A stretch of 64,000 nucleotides of DNA from Ignavibacteriales bacterium (GCA_015709675.1 CP054182.1:1219448-1283447), one strand, 5' to 3'; counted from the first letter of the stretch, positions 50,022-60,401 are shown. Notes: generated by a model from the letters alone, not told the origin. A program made the numbers and translations.

Positions 50022-52610
50022 ATGACATCAAGAGAGATCAGACAGCAGTTTTTAGATTTTTTTAAGAGTAAACAGCATACCATTGTGCCGAGCGCACCGG
50101 TGGTGCCGTTTGATGACCCCACTCTGCTTTTTACGAACGCAGGAATGAATCAGTTTAAGGATGTATTTCTTGCAACAGGAAGCAGAAGCTACACACGCGC
50201 GGCGGACACACAAAAGTGCATCCGTGTCAGCGGAAAGCACAATGACCTTGAAGAAGTAGGGCATGATACCTATCACCATACCTTCTTTGAAATGCTTGGC
50301 AACTGGTCATTTGGTGATTATTACAAGAAGGAAGCTATACGCTGGGCGTGGGAGCTGCTTACAGAGGTCTGGAAACTGCCTAAAGACCGTCTTTATGCAA
50401 CAATATACCGTACCGATGATGAAGCAATGGAGCTTTGGAAATCAGAAACGGATATAAAGCACTCTCATATATTAAAGTTTGATGAGAAAGATAATTTCTG
50501 GGAAATGGGAGAAACCGGTCCATGCGGTCCATGTTCAGAGATTCATATCAATCTGAGTGATAATCCTAATGATCCGACCTTAGTAAATGCCGGCTCGCCG
50601 CTTTGCATGGAAATCTGGAATCTGGTTTTTATTCAGTATAACCGTGACGAAAACGGCAAGCTGCATGAGCTTCCCGCAAAGCATGTGGATACCGGAATGG
50701 GTTTTGAGCGCGTTACCGCGGTGCTGCAGGGGAAAAGCTCCAATTATGACACCGATGTATTCATGCCGCTTATTAACGCTGTTTCACATCTCTCTAATGT
50801 GAAATATGAAAAAGAAGAAGATCAGATCCCGATGCGGGTTATTGCTGATCATATACGCACGCTTTCTTATGCTATTGCAGACGGCGCTGTGCCGGGCAAT
50901 GAAGGCAGAGGATATGTGCTGCGCAGAATACTTCGCCGTGCTTCGCGCTACGGAAGAAAACTGGGTCTTAAAGAACCATTTTTATATAAGCTGGTTGATA
51001 TACTGAGCGAAACCATGGGTGATGTATTTCCTGAAATTGTTTCACGCCAGGATCATGTAAAGCGAATCATCAAAGCTGAAGAAGAAAGTTTTAACAGAAC
51101 GCTGGACAAGGGTATATCTCTTTTTGAGCACATTGCTGCTGAGATGAAAAAGCAGGGGAAAAACGTTATCCCCGGTGAAGATGCATTTAAGCTGTATGAT
51201 ACTTTCGGTTTCCCTGTTGATCTTACGCGGGTTATGGCTCTTGAGCAGGGGATGAGTGTGGATGAAGCCGGTTTCGAAAAGCTGATGGAAGAGCAGAAGA
51301 ACAGAGCCCGCGAGGCTTCAAAAGAAAAGTTTGCTTCCGTGAGCGTAAACCTTACAGGACTGGATGGCTTTTCACTTTTCGGCGCTGAGCAAACGGTATT
51401 CACCGGCTATGAAGATCTTACCTCTCATGCAGTCATCAAAGGGGTGAAGAATGAAGATGAGGCAGGATATATCATTCTGGATAAAACTCCCTTTTATGTT
51501 GAAGCGGGGGGACAGATTGATGATACCGGTACTATAAAAGTAGCCGAGTATCAGCTTGAAGTGGTTGATGTGGCAAAGATTGAAGGTAAAACTGTTCATG
51601 CCGTAAAAAATGAAAGCGGCGCGCTGCTTGAACCAGGCATGGAAATCACCGCATCTGTTGACCGCTCCCGCAGATATGAAATCATGCGAAATCATACCGC
51701 AACACATTTAATGCATTCGGCATTAAGAAAAATTCTCGGTACCCATGTCGGGCAGGCTGGTTCCTATGTCGGGCCTGACCGCTTACGGTTTGACTTTACC
51801 CATTTCTCAAAAGTAAGTCATGATGAGCTGAATGACATAGAAGCAATGGTCAATGACTATCTGCTGCAGAATATACCGCTTCAGCATCACCGCAATATGC
51901 CATTTGACGAAGCAAAGAAGATGGGCGCGCTTATGTTCTTTGGTGATAAATACGGCGACTTTGTGAATGTGGTGCAGTATGGTGATTATTCAATAGAATT
52001 TTGCGGCGGAACGCACGTCCGCAATTCAAGTGAGATAGGATTATTTAAAATTATCAGCGAGTCATCCATATCAAGCGGTGTAAGAAGAATTGAAGCGGTA
52101 ACCGGACTTGGTGTTGAACGGTGGATCCGCCAGCGGCTCGAAAAAGAGCATGAGCTTGAATCGCGCATACTTGAACTGACTTATACACGGAAAAAACTGG
52201 AAAAAGAGATTAACGATCTGAAACTGAAAGAAAAGCTTTCTCTGCTTCCGGCATTGCTCCGGAATCCGCAGACTGCTGCCGGAGTTTCCATATATACCGG
52301 AACGATTGATGATGCATCAGTTGATGATCTGAAATTCTTCGGTGATGAGTTCCGCAACCGTATGAAGGAAGGAGTAGGGCTGCTTGCTTCAGTTCATGAA
52401 GGCAAAGTGGGTCTGGTCTGCGTTGTTTCCGATACGCTTATCAAAGAAAAGAAACTCTCAGCCGGAAAGATTGTAGGAGATATTGCGAAAATCCTTGGCG
52501 GCGGGGGAGGCGGCAAGCCGCATCTTGCAACGGCAGGCGCGAAGGACACAAGTAAAGTCGGTGACGCACTCAAACAGCTTTCCGCCATTGTTGCCGGATA
52601 TCTTTCCTGA
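50022..52610 (+). CDS. alaS: Alanyl-tRNA synthetase
   Basis: 862 residues. The class II catalytic core (FLDFFKSKQHTIVPSAPVVP, KCIRVSGKHNDLEEVG, FFEMLGNWSFGDYFK-type motif here as GNWSFGDYYKKEAI) is followed by the editing domain with zinc ligands in HTATHLMHSALR and FCGGTHVRNSSEIGLF, and a C-terminal DHHA1 domain with the Gly-rich GGGGGGKPHLATAGAKD. It charges tRNA-Ala and clears mischarged tRNA. A terminator follows. Confidence 0.97.
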   Translation: MTSREIRQQFLDFFKSKQHTIVPSAPVVPFDDPTLLFTNAGMNQFKDVFLATGSRSYTRAADTQKCIRVSGKHNDLEEVGHDTYHHTFFEMLGNWSFGDYYKKEAIRWAWELLTEVWKLPKDRLYATIYRTDDEAMELWKSETDIKHSHILKFDEKDNFWEMGETGPCGPCSEIHINLSDNPNDPTLVNAGSPLCMEIWNLVFIQYNRDENGKLHELPAKHVDTGMGFERVTAVLQGKSSNYDTDVFMPLINAVSHLSNVKYEKEEDQIPMRVIADHIRTLSYAIADGAVPGNEGRGYVLRRILRRASRYGRKLGLKEPFLYKLVDILSETMGDVFPEIVSRQDHVKRIIKAEEESFNRTLDKGISLFEHIAAEMKKQGKNVIPGEDAFKLYDTFGFPVDLTRVMALEQGMSVDEAGFEKLMEEQKNRAREASKEKFASVSVNLTGLDGFSLFGAEQTVFTGYEDLTSHAVIKGVKNEDEAGYIILDKTPFYVEAGGQIDDTGTIKVAEYQLEVVDVAKIEGKTVHAVKNESGALLEPGMEITASVDRSRRYEIMRNHTATHLMHSALRKILGTHVGQAGSYVGPDRLRFDFTHFSKVSHDELNDIEAMVNDYLLQNIPLQHHRNMPFDEAKKMGALMFFGDKYGDFVNVVQYGDYSIEFCGGTHVRNSSEIGLFKIISESSISSGVRRIEAVTGLGVERWIRQRLEKEHELESRILELTYTRKKLEKEINDLKLKEKLSLLPALLRNPQTAAGVSIYTGTIDDASVDDLKFFGDEFRNRMKEGVGLLASVHEGKVGLVCVVSDTLIKEKKLSAGKIVGDIAKILGGGGGGKPHLATAGAKDTSKVGDALKQLSAIVAGYLS

Positions 52611-52628
52611 TTAAAATCTTAAAGTAAG

Positions 52629-52662
52629 AGGGGTGAGGTCAACAGGCTTCACCCCTTTTTTT
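52629..52662 (+). terminator. Rho-independent terminator of alaS
   Basis: AGGGGTGAGG pairs with CTTCACCCCT (one mismatch) and is followed by TTTTTTT. Confidence 0.88.
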
Positions 52663-52776
52663 ATGCTGTAAATACGGTATCTGTTTCCGCGATTCAGTAT
52701 TAAGTTTTTTCCTGCAATTATCCCTTTTGAATCTTGCATATTTCCCATAACTTTAAGAAACTATCTTGAGGAATTC

Positions 52777-54765
52777 ATGAACCGGTTTGTTTCCGTTTTT
52801 ATACTTCTTGTTTTTGCTTATGCAGTTCCGGTCTCCGGGCAGTGGGCGAATAATCCTAACAACACCTTTGCCGTCTGTGATACCACAGGAGAGCAGGCGC
52901 TGGCAAAGATTGCAGTCCGGCCTGATGGCGGCAGTTATGTGAGCTGGTTTGATACCCGCAACGGAGGTTATGCTGTTTATATGCAGAATCTTGATCTCCA
53001 TGGCAACAAACTCTGGGCAAGCGGAGGGCTGCTCATCAGCAATAATCCGCAGAATACTTCTCTTGTTGATTATGATCTTGAAGTTGATAACTCAGGAAAT
53101 GCTATTGTGGCATTTACCGATATTCGTGAAGGTTCACTGAAACCGTATGTATATAAAATCAGTCCTTCAGGTCAGTATCTCTGGGGCGGAAACGGTGTTG
53201 GTCTCTCCACCAGCACAGCATATCAGGCAGATCCCAAAATAGCCGTGCTTAATAATGGAAACATTGTTGTTATATGGATAATTGCACAGAACCCCTATAA
53301 AATCGGGATGCACCTGCTCTCTCCTGAAGGCGTAAAACTCTGGGGTGATGAACAGAAAATGCTTAATGACCCGACAGCAGGCTTCAGTTACCCTGATGTT
53401 GTTCCTTCAGACAGCGGTTCATTTATGGTACTTCATACCGTAACAACCGGCAACTTCCCGGCACAGACGGTTAAACTGAGAGCACAGAAAGTTTCTGCCG
53501 CAGGCACGGTGCTCTGGTCAACACAGGTGCAGGATAACGGAAGAATAGCTGCATTCTCAAAACCAAAAGTCATCAGTGATAAACTCGGGGGAGGAATTAT
53601 TGCATGGCATGATGACCGTGATCAGAATAACATTCAGGCACCTTTTGCCCAGCGCGTGAAAAGTGACGGAAGCATTGCTTATCCGGTTAATGGCGTTGAA
53701 CTGGCTGCGTTTAACAACCAGCATAAGTTTAATCCCGTGGTGAGTTTTGATCCTGCTGATCAGAATTTATTTGCATTCTGGCTGGAAACAGACGGCAATC
53801 AGAATTCACACGGAGTTTCAGGACAGATGGTTAATGCATCGGGCTCACAGCAGTGGGGTGCGGCAGGAAAAATATTTAAGCCGCTTTCCGCTCCGTTCAC
53901 CATCAGTCTCAGTTCGTTTAATACCTTCTGCGGGGCGGGACGTATATATGCCTTTTATCTTAACGGGACGACCGGCGGAATGAATAATTCGGTTGAGGGA
54001 TTCGCGGTTAATACCAACGGAGATTTCCAGTGGACCGGTGACTTTGTAACACTTTCTGCCCAAAGCGCATCAAAACTGCAGATGACAGGCGGCATAGACC
54101 CGATGGGAAACAGTAAGCTGGTCTGGGGTGATACCCGCACCGGAGATGCCGGTATATACGGGCAGGATATAAGTCCGGGCGGCCAGCTTGGCAATCCGGT
54201 TATCCCTGTTGAGCTGGTTTCCTTCCGGGGGTGGTATGAACAGGATGCTGTTCTTCTGAACTGGTCAACTGCAACGGAGACAAATAACAGCTTTTTTGCG
54301 ATTGAACGCAGAGGAGATGCTGATAAGGAATGGACAGAAGCCGGCAGAGTCGCGGGTGCCGGTACTGTTACACAACCGAGGAATTATGAATTCCGCGATC
54401 AGGTTCCGGCAGGGATATATACCTACCGCCTGAGACAGACTGATTTTGACGGCACGGTATCTTACTCAGCGGAAATTGAAGTTGATGCATCTGTTCCGGC
54501 TGAATTCATGCTGTATCAGAACTATCCGAATCCGTTTAATCCGTCAACTGTGATAACATTTTCACTTCCGGAAGCAGGTCAGGTATCATTAAAGTTATTT
54601 GATATGCTGGGGAGTGAAATCGCTGTACTCGCGCAGGGTATTTACTCAGCCGGCAGGCATACTGTTGCGCTAAATGCTGAATCACTCTCAGCAGGAGTAT
54701 ATTACTACCGCCTTTCTGACGGCAGCGGTAATGTGATGACCAGAAAACTGATGCTGGTGAAATAA
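52777..54765 (+). CDS. T9SS-sorted surface protein with repeat beta-propeller-like domain
   Basis: 662 residues. Signal peptide MNRFVSVFILLVFAYAVPVSG. Residues about 25-460 hold repeating segments of the type IAVRPDGGSYVSWFDTRNGG...LWASGG, typical of T9SS-exported propeller proteins. Then comes an Ig/FN-like module (VELVSFRGWYEQDAVLLNWS) and a type-A sorting domain (LYQNYPNPFNPSTVITFSLP, ending RKLMLVK). It is probably secreted or surface-attached. The function is unknown; no catalytic motif is visible. Confidence 0.85.
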   Translation: MNRFVSVFILLVFAYAVPVSGQWANNPNNTFAVCDTTGEQALAKIAVRPDGGSYVSWFDTRNGGYAVYMQNLDLHGNKLWASGGLLISNNPQNTSLVDYDLEVDNSGNAIVAFTDIREGSLKPYVYKISPSGQYLWGGNGVGLSTSTAYQADPKIAVLNNGNIVVIWIIAQNPYKIGMHLLSPEGVKLWGDEQKMLNDPTAGFSYPDVVPSDSGSFMVLHTVTTGNFPAQTVKLRAQKVSAAGTVLWSTQVQDNGRIAAFSKPKVISDKLGGGIIAWHDDRDQNNIQAPFAQRVKSDGSIAYPVNGVELAAFNNQHKFNPVVSFDPADQNLFAFWLETDGNQNSHGVSGQMVNASGSQQWGAAGKIFKPLSAPFTISLSSFNTFCGAGRIYAFYLNGTTGGMNNSVEGFAVNTNGDFQWTGDFVTLSAQSASKLQMTGGIDPMGNSKLVWGDTRTGDAGIYGQDISPGGQLGNPVIPVELVSFRGWYEQDAVLLNWSTATETNNSFFAIERRGDADKEWTEAGRVAGAGTVTQPRNYEFRDQVPAGIYTYRLRQTDFDGTVSYSAEIEVDASVPAEFMLYQNYPNPFNPSTVITFSLPEAGQVSLKLFDMLGSEIAVLAQGIYSAGRHTVALNAESLSAGVYYYRLSDGSGNVMTRKLMLVK

Positions 54766-54814
54766 ACCCTGACGTATATTCTCTTAAGGGTTCTTTTAAT
54801 ATCAATGGGCATTG

Positions 54815-56473
54815 ATGAAGTTTGAAGATTTAAAGTCTTTTCCATTCTTAATTTTTGCGGTGGCAGGCACTTCGGTGCTTGCCTTCCTGCTTTTCTATCC
54901 GCTTCCGTTTCTTGCAGATGACTATTTTCTGATTTACGCCGCGAAGCAAAATCCTTTTCCAATTTTTTCTGACTGGATTGGAGGGGAATCCGGTATGTAC
55001 AGACCGGTGATTATCCTCAGTCTTGCTGTTCAATATTTCATTCATGGCAATGATCCAACGGGATTCTATCTGCTTAATTATGTGATTCACATATTGAATA
55101 GCCTTCTTTTATACTATGTTCTTAAACGGGTATTCACTGAGCATCTGGACATTTCGGATAATTATGCATTTACTGCTGCTTCTGTTTACTTCTTTCTAAG
55201 GATGCAGGGGATGACTAATATTTTCTGGATAAGCGGGCGGACGGAGCTTTTCAGTGCGTTCTTTGGTTTACTGGCGGTTTATATTCTGACCAAAGAGAAA
55301 GCCGGAATAAAAGAATATACTTGGTCTGCTTTATTGCTTCTTCTTTCATTGTTATCGAAAGAAACGGGAATATTATTTGTGCCGTTGATAGCCGGTATGA
55401 TCTATTTGCAGACTAAAGAGTTTACTGTTTCCATGTTCCGGCAGATGCTGCCGATGGCTTTTATCTTAGTGTTGTATATTTTACTGAGAGAGTTTGCACT
55501 CGGACAGGATTTTCTTAAACAGTTCCCTGAAGTCAGACTCTTTACAAAAGGTTACTGGACAAACGGATTAGGTTCCCTCTTCTATTTTACCGATTTATCA
55601 GAAGTTAATTTTTTCCGGAAGTTTTATCATGTCAAGGGGTGGATAATAGCGGTATTTACTATGCTCCTTTTGGCCGGAAGCATGCTGGGGTTATTTTATA
55701 TAATTCGCCGAAGAAGAGTTATTCTTTTCAGTCTTTTGATTATGGCATCTGTGCTGGGACTGGTGCTTTACTATAATTACTATCCGAATTTCCGGCTGTC
55801 GTATATACAGTCTATCCCGTCAGTCGGAGCGGTTGTCATTTTACTTTATTCATTTCCTAAACGTTTAAAGAAGGTTTTTGTTTATATTCTTCTCATAGCG
55901 ATGACCTTTTCAGTTTATAATGAAATGCTGGCAACTGAAAAAATAGCTAAACTTGACCGGGAAGCCAAAGAACTTTTTATGAATACGGAAACCGGAGAAC
56001 GGGATGTATATGTAATGCCTGCTCTAAACCATTTGTCCCATAAATGGTCAGCCATCCTGTTTGAATATACTACTACTTTCTGGAAAGTGGGAATTATTGA
56101 TCCTTTTAAGACGAAAAACCGGTTTATCCGTACACATTACTATGACAGCAATGCAGCAGATAGTGTCATCTATAACATTCACTATACCCGGATTGACTCC
56201 GTTACTCTAGTTGCGGAAATTACCAATGCCATGGGACGGTTTAAGGAGTATGCTGAAAATTATGCTGAAGTTTATCATAAAGATTCAACTATGGTAATAA
56301 AATCAAGCAGTGTGACTAACTACCGCCGGAACCGTTCTTATGGCTACAAGATAGAGATACTGTTTGATTATGAGCGCGTCACCCGTTATTCCCCCATGGT
56401 GTATATCGGTACCCGCTATGGAGCAAAGTTGGTTTTATTAAAAGACCTGCTTGATGGTAAGGTAAAAATATAG
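54815..56473 (+). CDS. Polytopic GT-C-like membrane glycosyltransferase
   Basis: 552 residues from ATG 54815 (a TTG lies one codon earlier). About ten membrane helices fill residues 10-370, followed by a soluble domain of about 180 residues. The first loop holds FLADDYFLIY, the acidic pair seen in GT-C transferases that use polyprenyl-phosphate sugars, and YRPVIILSLAVQYFIHGNDPTGFYLLNYVIH resembles GT39/TMTC-like proteins. It may glycosylate exported proteins, but this is inference. It lies between two T9SS substrate genes and ends at a bidirectional terminator. Confidence 0.68.
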   Translation: MKFEDLKSFPFLIFAVAGTSVLAFLLFYPLPFLADDYFLIYAAKQNPFPIFSDWIGGESGMYRPVIILSLAVQYFIHGNDPTGFYLLNYVIHILNSLLLYYVLKRVFTEHLDISDNYAFTAASVYFFLRMQGMTNIFWISGRTELFSAFFGLLAVYILTKEKAGIKEYTWSALLLLLSLLSKETGILFVPLIAGMIYLQTKEFTVSMFRQMLPMAFILVLYILLREFALGQDFLKQFPEVRLFTKGYWTNGLGSLFYFTDLSEVNFFRKFYHVKGWIIAVFTMLLLAGSMLGLFYIIRRRRVILFSLLIMASVLGLVLYYNYYPNFRLSYIQSIPSVGAVVILLYSFPKRLKKVFVYILLIAMTFSVYNEMLATEKIAKLDREAKELFMNTETGERDVYVMPALNHLSHKWSAILFEYTTTFWKVGIIDPFKTKNRFIRTHYYDSNAADSVIYNIHYTRIDSVTLVAEITNAMGRFKEYAENYAEVYHKDSTMVIKSSSVTNYRRNRSYGYKIEILFDYERVTRYSPMVYIGTRYGAKLVLLKDLLDGKVKI

Positions 56474-56492
56474 AAGTAATGACTTTATAAAA

Positions 56493-56524
56493 AAAAGCGG
56501 CTCAAATCTGAGCCGCTTTTTTGT
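56493..56524. terminator. Bidirectional rho-independent terminator
   Basis: AAAAGCGGCTCA and TGAGCCGCTTTT form a 12-bp stem with a 4-nt loop, with A-run before and T-run after. It serves the two convergent genes ending at 56473 and 56539. Confidence 0.94.
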
Positions 56525-56538
56525 TTTGAAGATATTGT

Positions 56539-58032
56539 TTACTTCATCAGTATCAGTTTTATGGTCTGACTTTGTCCGTTTGATGTCAGCCGGGCATAGT
56601 AGACCCCGCTGGTCAGTTTATAGGAACCGGCATTCAATATGGCTGTATGGCTCCCGGCTTCGTGATAACCTGAGGCAAGTTCTGTTACCGTGTTTCCGAG
56701 AACATCATAGAGTATAAGTTTTGCGATACCGGCGCCGGAGAGAGTATAGTTTATCGTAGTTGACGGATTAAACGGATTCGGAAAATTCTGCCGCAGGGTA
56801 AAATCGCCGCTCTGCAGGACTCCGGTCTCAGCAGCGCTGGTAAGGACACTGGTGTAGGTGGCTGCCACATCATCAATGCTGATATTAATTTGATTTGTCC
56901 TTTCATAACTTACCATCATATGTCCGGTTTTCAGCCGCTCAGAAGGATTAACAATAGTGCCGGTCATAACCAAAACGTTATCCATATACAGCCGCACTAC
57001 CTGATTTGAACCGCTGGTGATTACCTCAACTTTTGAGCGTGTGCCGGGAACATTTGAGGATGTTCTTGCCACAATTACCGGTTCATAAAATCCGTCCGCG
57101 TAACCGATATAGACGCTGTCATCCTCCCAGAAAACGGTTATATAGTGCTTCAGATCAGACCCGCGGGAAACAGCGCCGACTCCGTCTGAGCCGAGTGTTC
57201 CGGATCCGGTTGCTTCAAAGGTAAAATCTCGCACTGCTCCGACCGGAGGAGCGGCAAGAAGTGTGGTCGGATTAACGCCGTTATAGGTGAAGTTAAGTTT
57301 CCCTCCGGAAATATTTACCGACTGTGCAATTACGTTGAAATCACCGAACCTGCTCCAGGGTGAAATAGGATTGCTGAAGTCGTCCGAGAAAGAACCCGGA
57401 GTTGATACATACGGATTGTAATTTATTTCAATCTCATCCAGTGAAATATTGTACGGATTACCGTCTCCAAGGACGGAGATATACATTGAACCGGAGAAAA
57501 GGGAAGGGTCTGCATTGGGGATTGTGCCCTGATAGATAGTTGTCCCGCTGATCTGCACGGCTACTATCAGATCATTACCTGAGCGGATACCGCTGAGCTG
57601 CATTCCGGTATATACGGAAGGCATGGGTCCGGAATAGAGCATGGTATAGCTTGGGTTGGGGTAAGATTGTATATCAACCGTGTAAAAAACCCTGACCGTA
57701 TCATTTTTTATCACCACGCCAATTTCAGATTTGAAACCCGCCCTGCCAATAGCTCCCTGAATAATATTATCGGAGCCGCTGCTGTTGATCCGGTAAGTAA
57801 AATCACCGGTTGTGGCCCCAAGCGGAAGCATGATATTTATCATATCCTGTGAGGCAGTGCTGATTACCATTCCGCCGTTCTGTACGGAAACATCAACATC
57901 GGCTGAAAATACTGCGTATCCTTCCGATCCGCCGTTATCAAATGTCTGAAAATAACGGTGTGAGGTTACCTGTGATGAGAGGGGAAACGCCAGAGCTATG
58001 ATAAGTATGATGAGTTTTGCTGTGAGATTCAT
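56539..58032 (-). CDS. T9SS-sorted protein with two jelly-roll-like domains
   Basis: 497 residues from the ATG at 58032, chosen for its AGGAGGT ribosome site 5 nt upstream and signal peptide (MNLTAKLIILIIALAFPLSS); the open frame extends further but lacks both. Two homologous regions (about 25-215 and 225-400) have the style of LamG/concanavalin-like sandwich domains (FSDDFSNPISPWSRFG and FQTFDNGGSEGYAVF starts). A type-A sorting domain with LRQNFPNPFNPSTTINYTLS ends in KLILMK. It probably binds glycans at the surface; this is inferred from fold style. Confidence 0.8.
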   Translation of the reverse strand: MNLTAKLIILIIALAFPLSSQVTSHRYFQTFDNGGSEGYAVFSADVDVSVQNGGMVISTASQDMINIMLPLGATTGDFTYRINSSGSDNIIQGAIGRAGFKSEIGVVIKNDTVRVFYTVDIQSYPNPSYTMLYSGPMPSVYTGMQLSGIRSGNDLIVAVQISGTTIYQGTIPNADPSLFSGSMYISVLGDGNPYNISLDEIEINYNPYVSTPGSFSDDFSNPISPWSRFGDFNVIAQSVNISGGKLNFTYNGVNPTTLLAAPPVGAVRDFTFEATGSGTLGSDGVGAVSRGSDLKHYITVFWEDDSVYIGYADGFYEPVIVARTSSNVPGTRSKVEVITSGSNQVVRLYMDNVLVMTGTIVNPSERLKTGHMMVSYERTNQINISIDDVAATYTSVLTSAAETGVLQSGDFTLRQNFPNPFNPSTTINYTLSGAGIAKLILYDVLGNTVTELASGYHEAGSHTAILNAGSYKLTSGVYYARLTSNGQSQTIKLILMK

Positions 58033-58329
58033 GATTACCTCCTGTAAGGTATTGAGTAGTGTGTGAGTGTGAAGCCGGGATTTCTGCTCCTGCCGGTTGA
58101 GCACGAATTATTCTGATAATTCAGTTGGGCAGGGCTTTGGTCCGGTCGGAAAGGTTTGAGAGTAAAATTTAATTCAGGGAACAATCTTGAGGGAATGAAA
58201 GATACCGGCACTAAAAACCCGCCGTCAGTTAGAACTGCCGGAGCCCCATAAAACTCTGTTCTTGCATTGTGCATAATTACTGCTCTTCATTAGGGAGAAG
58301 AATTTCAGTATCTGTTTTATTTAAAATAC

Positions 58330-58357
58330 AAAAGGCACCGGTTTCACGGTGCCTTTT
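58330..58357 (-). terminator. Terminator of the multihaem cytochrome gene
   Basis: AAAAGGCACCG and CGGTGCCTTTT pair perfectly around a 6-nt loop; on the minus strand TTTTGTATTTT follows. It lies about 25 nt downstream of the cytochrome stop. Confidence 0.88.
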
Positions 58358-58380
58358 AAATCACACAATTGTGTGAAGAA

Positions 58381-60111
58381 TTATTTCATCAGAACCATCT
58401 TTTTGGTCATGACAACAGCATTATCTGCTGTCAGACGGTAGAGATATATTCCGCTCGGAACAGTAAGACCGGTAATGGATTTTGCATCCCACTGGGCGCT
58501 GTAGCTTCCCGCAGACATCTGCTGATTTACCAGAACGTTTACTAACTGACCGTCAACAGAGTAAATTTCCAGACGGACTTTAGCATCCTTTGCAACCGCA
58601 AACTTAATAGTAGTTGTCGGGTTAAACGGATTTGGATAGTTCTGTGCCAGAGTAAATGTTTCCGGGGTGGTATTTGATTCCTGTTTTATGCCAACGATAT
58701 TATACATAATCTGATAATATCTCCAGAGAGTATCAGCAAGCGCGATATCGGTAGCTTCTGCCCAGTTGGTTAAGCTTGCATCGGTAATACCAAAGTTCGG
58801 ACCAAACCCGCGGGTACCCTGACCGTTACGGTGGCAGGCAGCTGCGCAGGTATTAATCATACCGTTGGTAGAAGTTGCCAGATCAAGAGTAGCACTCGGA
58901 CGAATAACGGTAAAAGCATGGCTTGAAATGTCATATGCTTTTGCAGTGACCGCGGTGTGGGTCATATGGCAGTTTGCGCACTGTGACATTGCCTGCAGGT
59001 GCTTTGAGTGATTGTTTCTTCCGTTGGTTTCGGCGGCTTTATCAGCATGGCACTTTACGCAGCCAACACCCGGAGTCATGGAGTTAAAGTCTTCTTTCAG
59101 CTGATGAGGGAATGCGGTTTCCTGATGAGGATCATGGCAGGTAACGCAGGTCATTCCTGAACTTTCACTGAAGTGAGCTGAAAATTTGTAATCCTGAGAC
59201 TGCTGGTGATGCTGTTTTGAGGATTTTCCGTCAGGCCAGAGACCCGGAGCTTCAATGATGTAATTGGCGAGAGTTTCGCCGGGCTGGAATACTTTTCCGG
59301 TTGCTTCGTCATAAGGATATTCATGAGTTCCGGCATTGCTCTTTCCTCTGAAGTGGCACTGAGCGCAGACTTCAAGTTTTCTGTCATAACTGAGGCCAGT
59401 AAGAGGGTTGGCATGTCCGCCGCCGGCAAATCCGGTTGTATGACCATGGCAGGATTCGCATCCAACAACAATATTCTTTACTGAATTGCTGTTTGCCCAT
59501 CCATAAACCCAGGAGGTATCACTTCCGTTTACTACTTTGTTAACGGTGTTGGTATTAGTGCCGGGAACAACGTGGCATCCTGCGCAATTTTTATCCCAGG
59601 ACTTTGTTCTGAAAGTATTGTCAATTGGTTTTAATGCACCAGTGGAGGTGAACCAGTTTTGCGGATTATAGCTAACCCATCCGCCTGATGAATTATCTTT
59701 ATATTTATTCAGGTTCCACTGAACCGGAGGCATATAATAGCTGTCGCCGATCTTAACCAGATAGCGCTGTTTCCAGCCGCCGCCATAAGTGAAAACAACC
59801 TGATACTCAACCATACTGCCGGAAGCAGGATTCAGCTGGATAAAATAATTAGATCCGTCAACGCGGAAGGTTACCGTTGCGTTTCCGTAGGAAGCACCCA
59901 TGGAAACGGTCTGGGTATAATTTCCCTTCATTGTTGTGGCTGAAGGGGGGAGATGAATCTGGCTATGGAGAGTTGCTTCCCAGCTTGAAAAACCGGGGAA
60001 ACTTCTCAGCGGGCCGCTGTGGCACATCTGGCAGTTTTCAACACCCTTGTAGTTCTGCGGAACCGCGAGGGAGGCAAAAACAAATACTAGCAACAGTATT
60101 TTGTGTAACAT
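58381..60111 (-). CDS. T9SS-sorted octahaem c-type cytochrome
   Basis: 576 residues. Signal peptide (MLHKILLLVFVFASLAVPQ). Haem-binding motifs: CQMCH (residue 27), then CAGCH, CESCH, CAQCH, CVTCH, CVKCH and CANCH between about 174 and 380, plus a CAAACH (CxxxCH) near 420, so eight haems are possible. The C-terminal 85 residues are a type-A sorting domain (LAQNYPNPFNPTTTIKFAVA, ending KKMVLMK). Cytochrome maturation takes place in the periplasm before T9SS export, so this is a candidate outer-surface electron carrier. No other redox gene is adjacent in the window. Confidence 0.9.
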   Translation of the reverse strand: MLHKILLLVFVFASLAVPQNYKGVENCQMCHSGPLRSFPGFSSWEATLHSQIHLPPSATTMKGNYTQTVSMGASYGNATVTFRVDGSNYFIQLNPASGSMVEYQVVFTYGGGWKQRYLVKIGDSYYMPPVQWNLNKYKDNSSGGWVSYNPQNWFTSTGALKPIDNTFRTKSWDKNCAGCHVVPGTNTNTVNKVVNGSDTSWVYGWANSNSVKNIVVGCESCHGHTTGFAGGGHANPLTGLSYDRKLEVCAQCHFRGKSNAGTHEYPYDEATGKVFQPGETLANYIIEAPGLWPDGKSSKQHHQQSQDYKFSAHFSESSGMTCVTCHDPHQETAFPHQLKEDFNSMTPGVGCVKCHADKAAETNGRNNHSKHLQAMSQCANCHMTHTAVTAKAYDISSHAFTVIRPSATLDLATSTNGMINTCAAACHRNGQGTRGFGPNFGITDASLTNWAEATDIALADTLWRYYQIMYNIVGIKQESNTTPETFTLAQNYPNPFNPTTTIKFAVAKDAKVRLEIYSVDGQLVNVLVNQQMSAGSYSAQWDAKSITGLTVPSGIYLYRLTADNAVVMTKKMVLMK

Positions 60112-60401
60112 GAGAACCTCATTCGTATTATTTATGATGTAAAACTTTACTGGCTGATTTACTGAAAATTCTGAGTCGAGTCACTTTCGCAGAATATCCA
60201 CCTGTAATCAGCCTGCTGAGATTTTCTATCAAATATTGAACCAAAATTCCTTTGAAATTTTACGCCTATTAACATTCCGCAAGAATCCCTTATTTTAAGT
60301 GAGGGAAAGTTCAAATCTTTTCCCATTTTATGGAAAAACCGCTGCCCGGACCGGGTAAAAGACGGTTTACTTTTTTACTATCAATGTATCAGAAAGAATC
60401 T

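Noticed and set aside
58035-58274. 79-codon minus-strand open frame upstream of the jelly-roll T9SS gene
   Set aside because: There is no ribosome site or recognisable domain; its region is the leader of the downstream gene.
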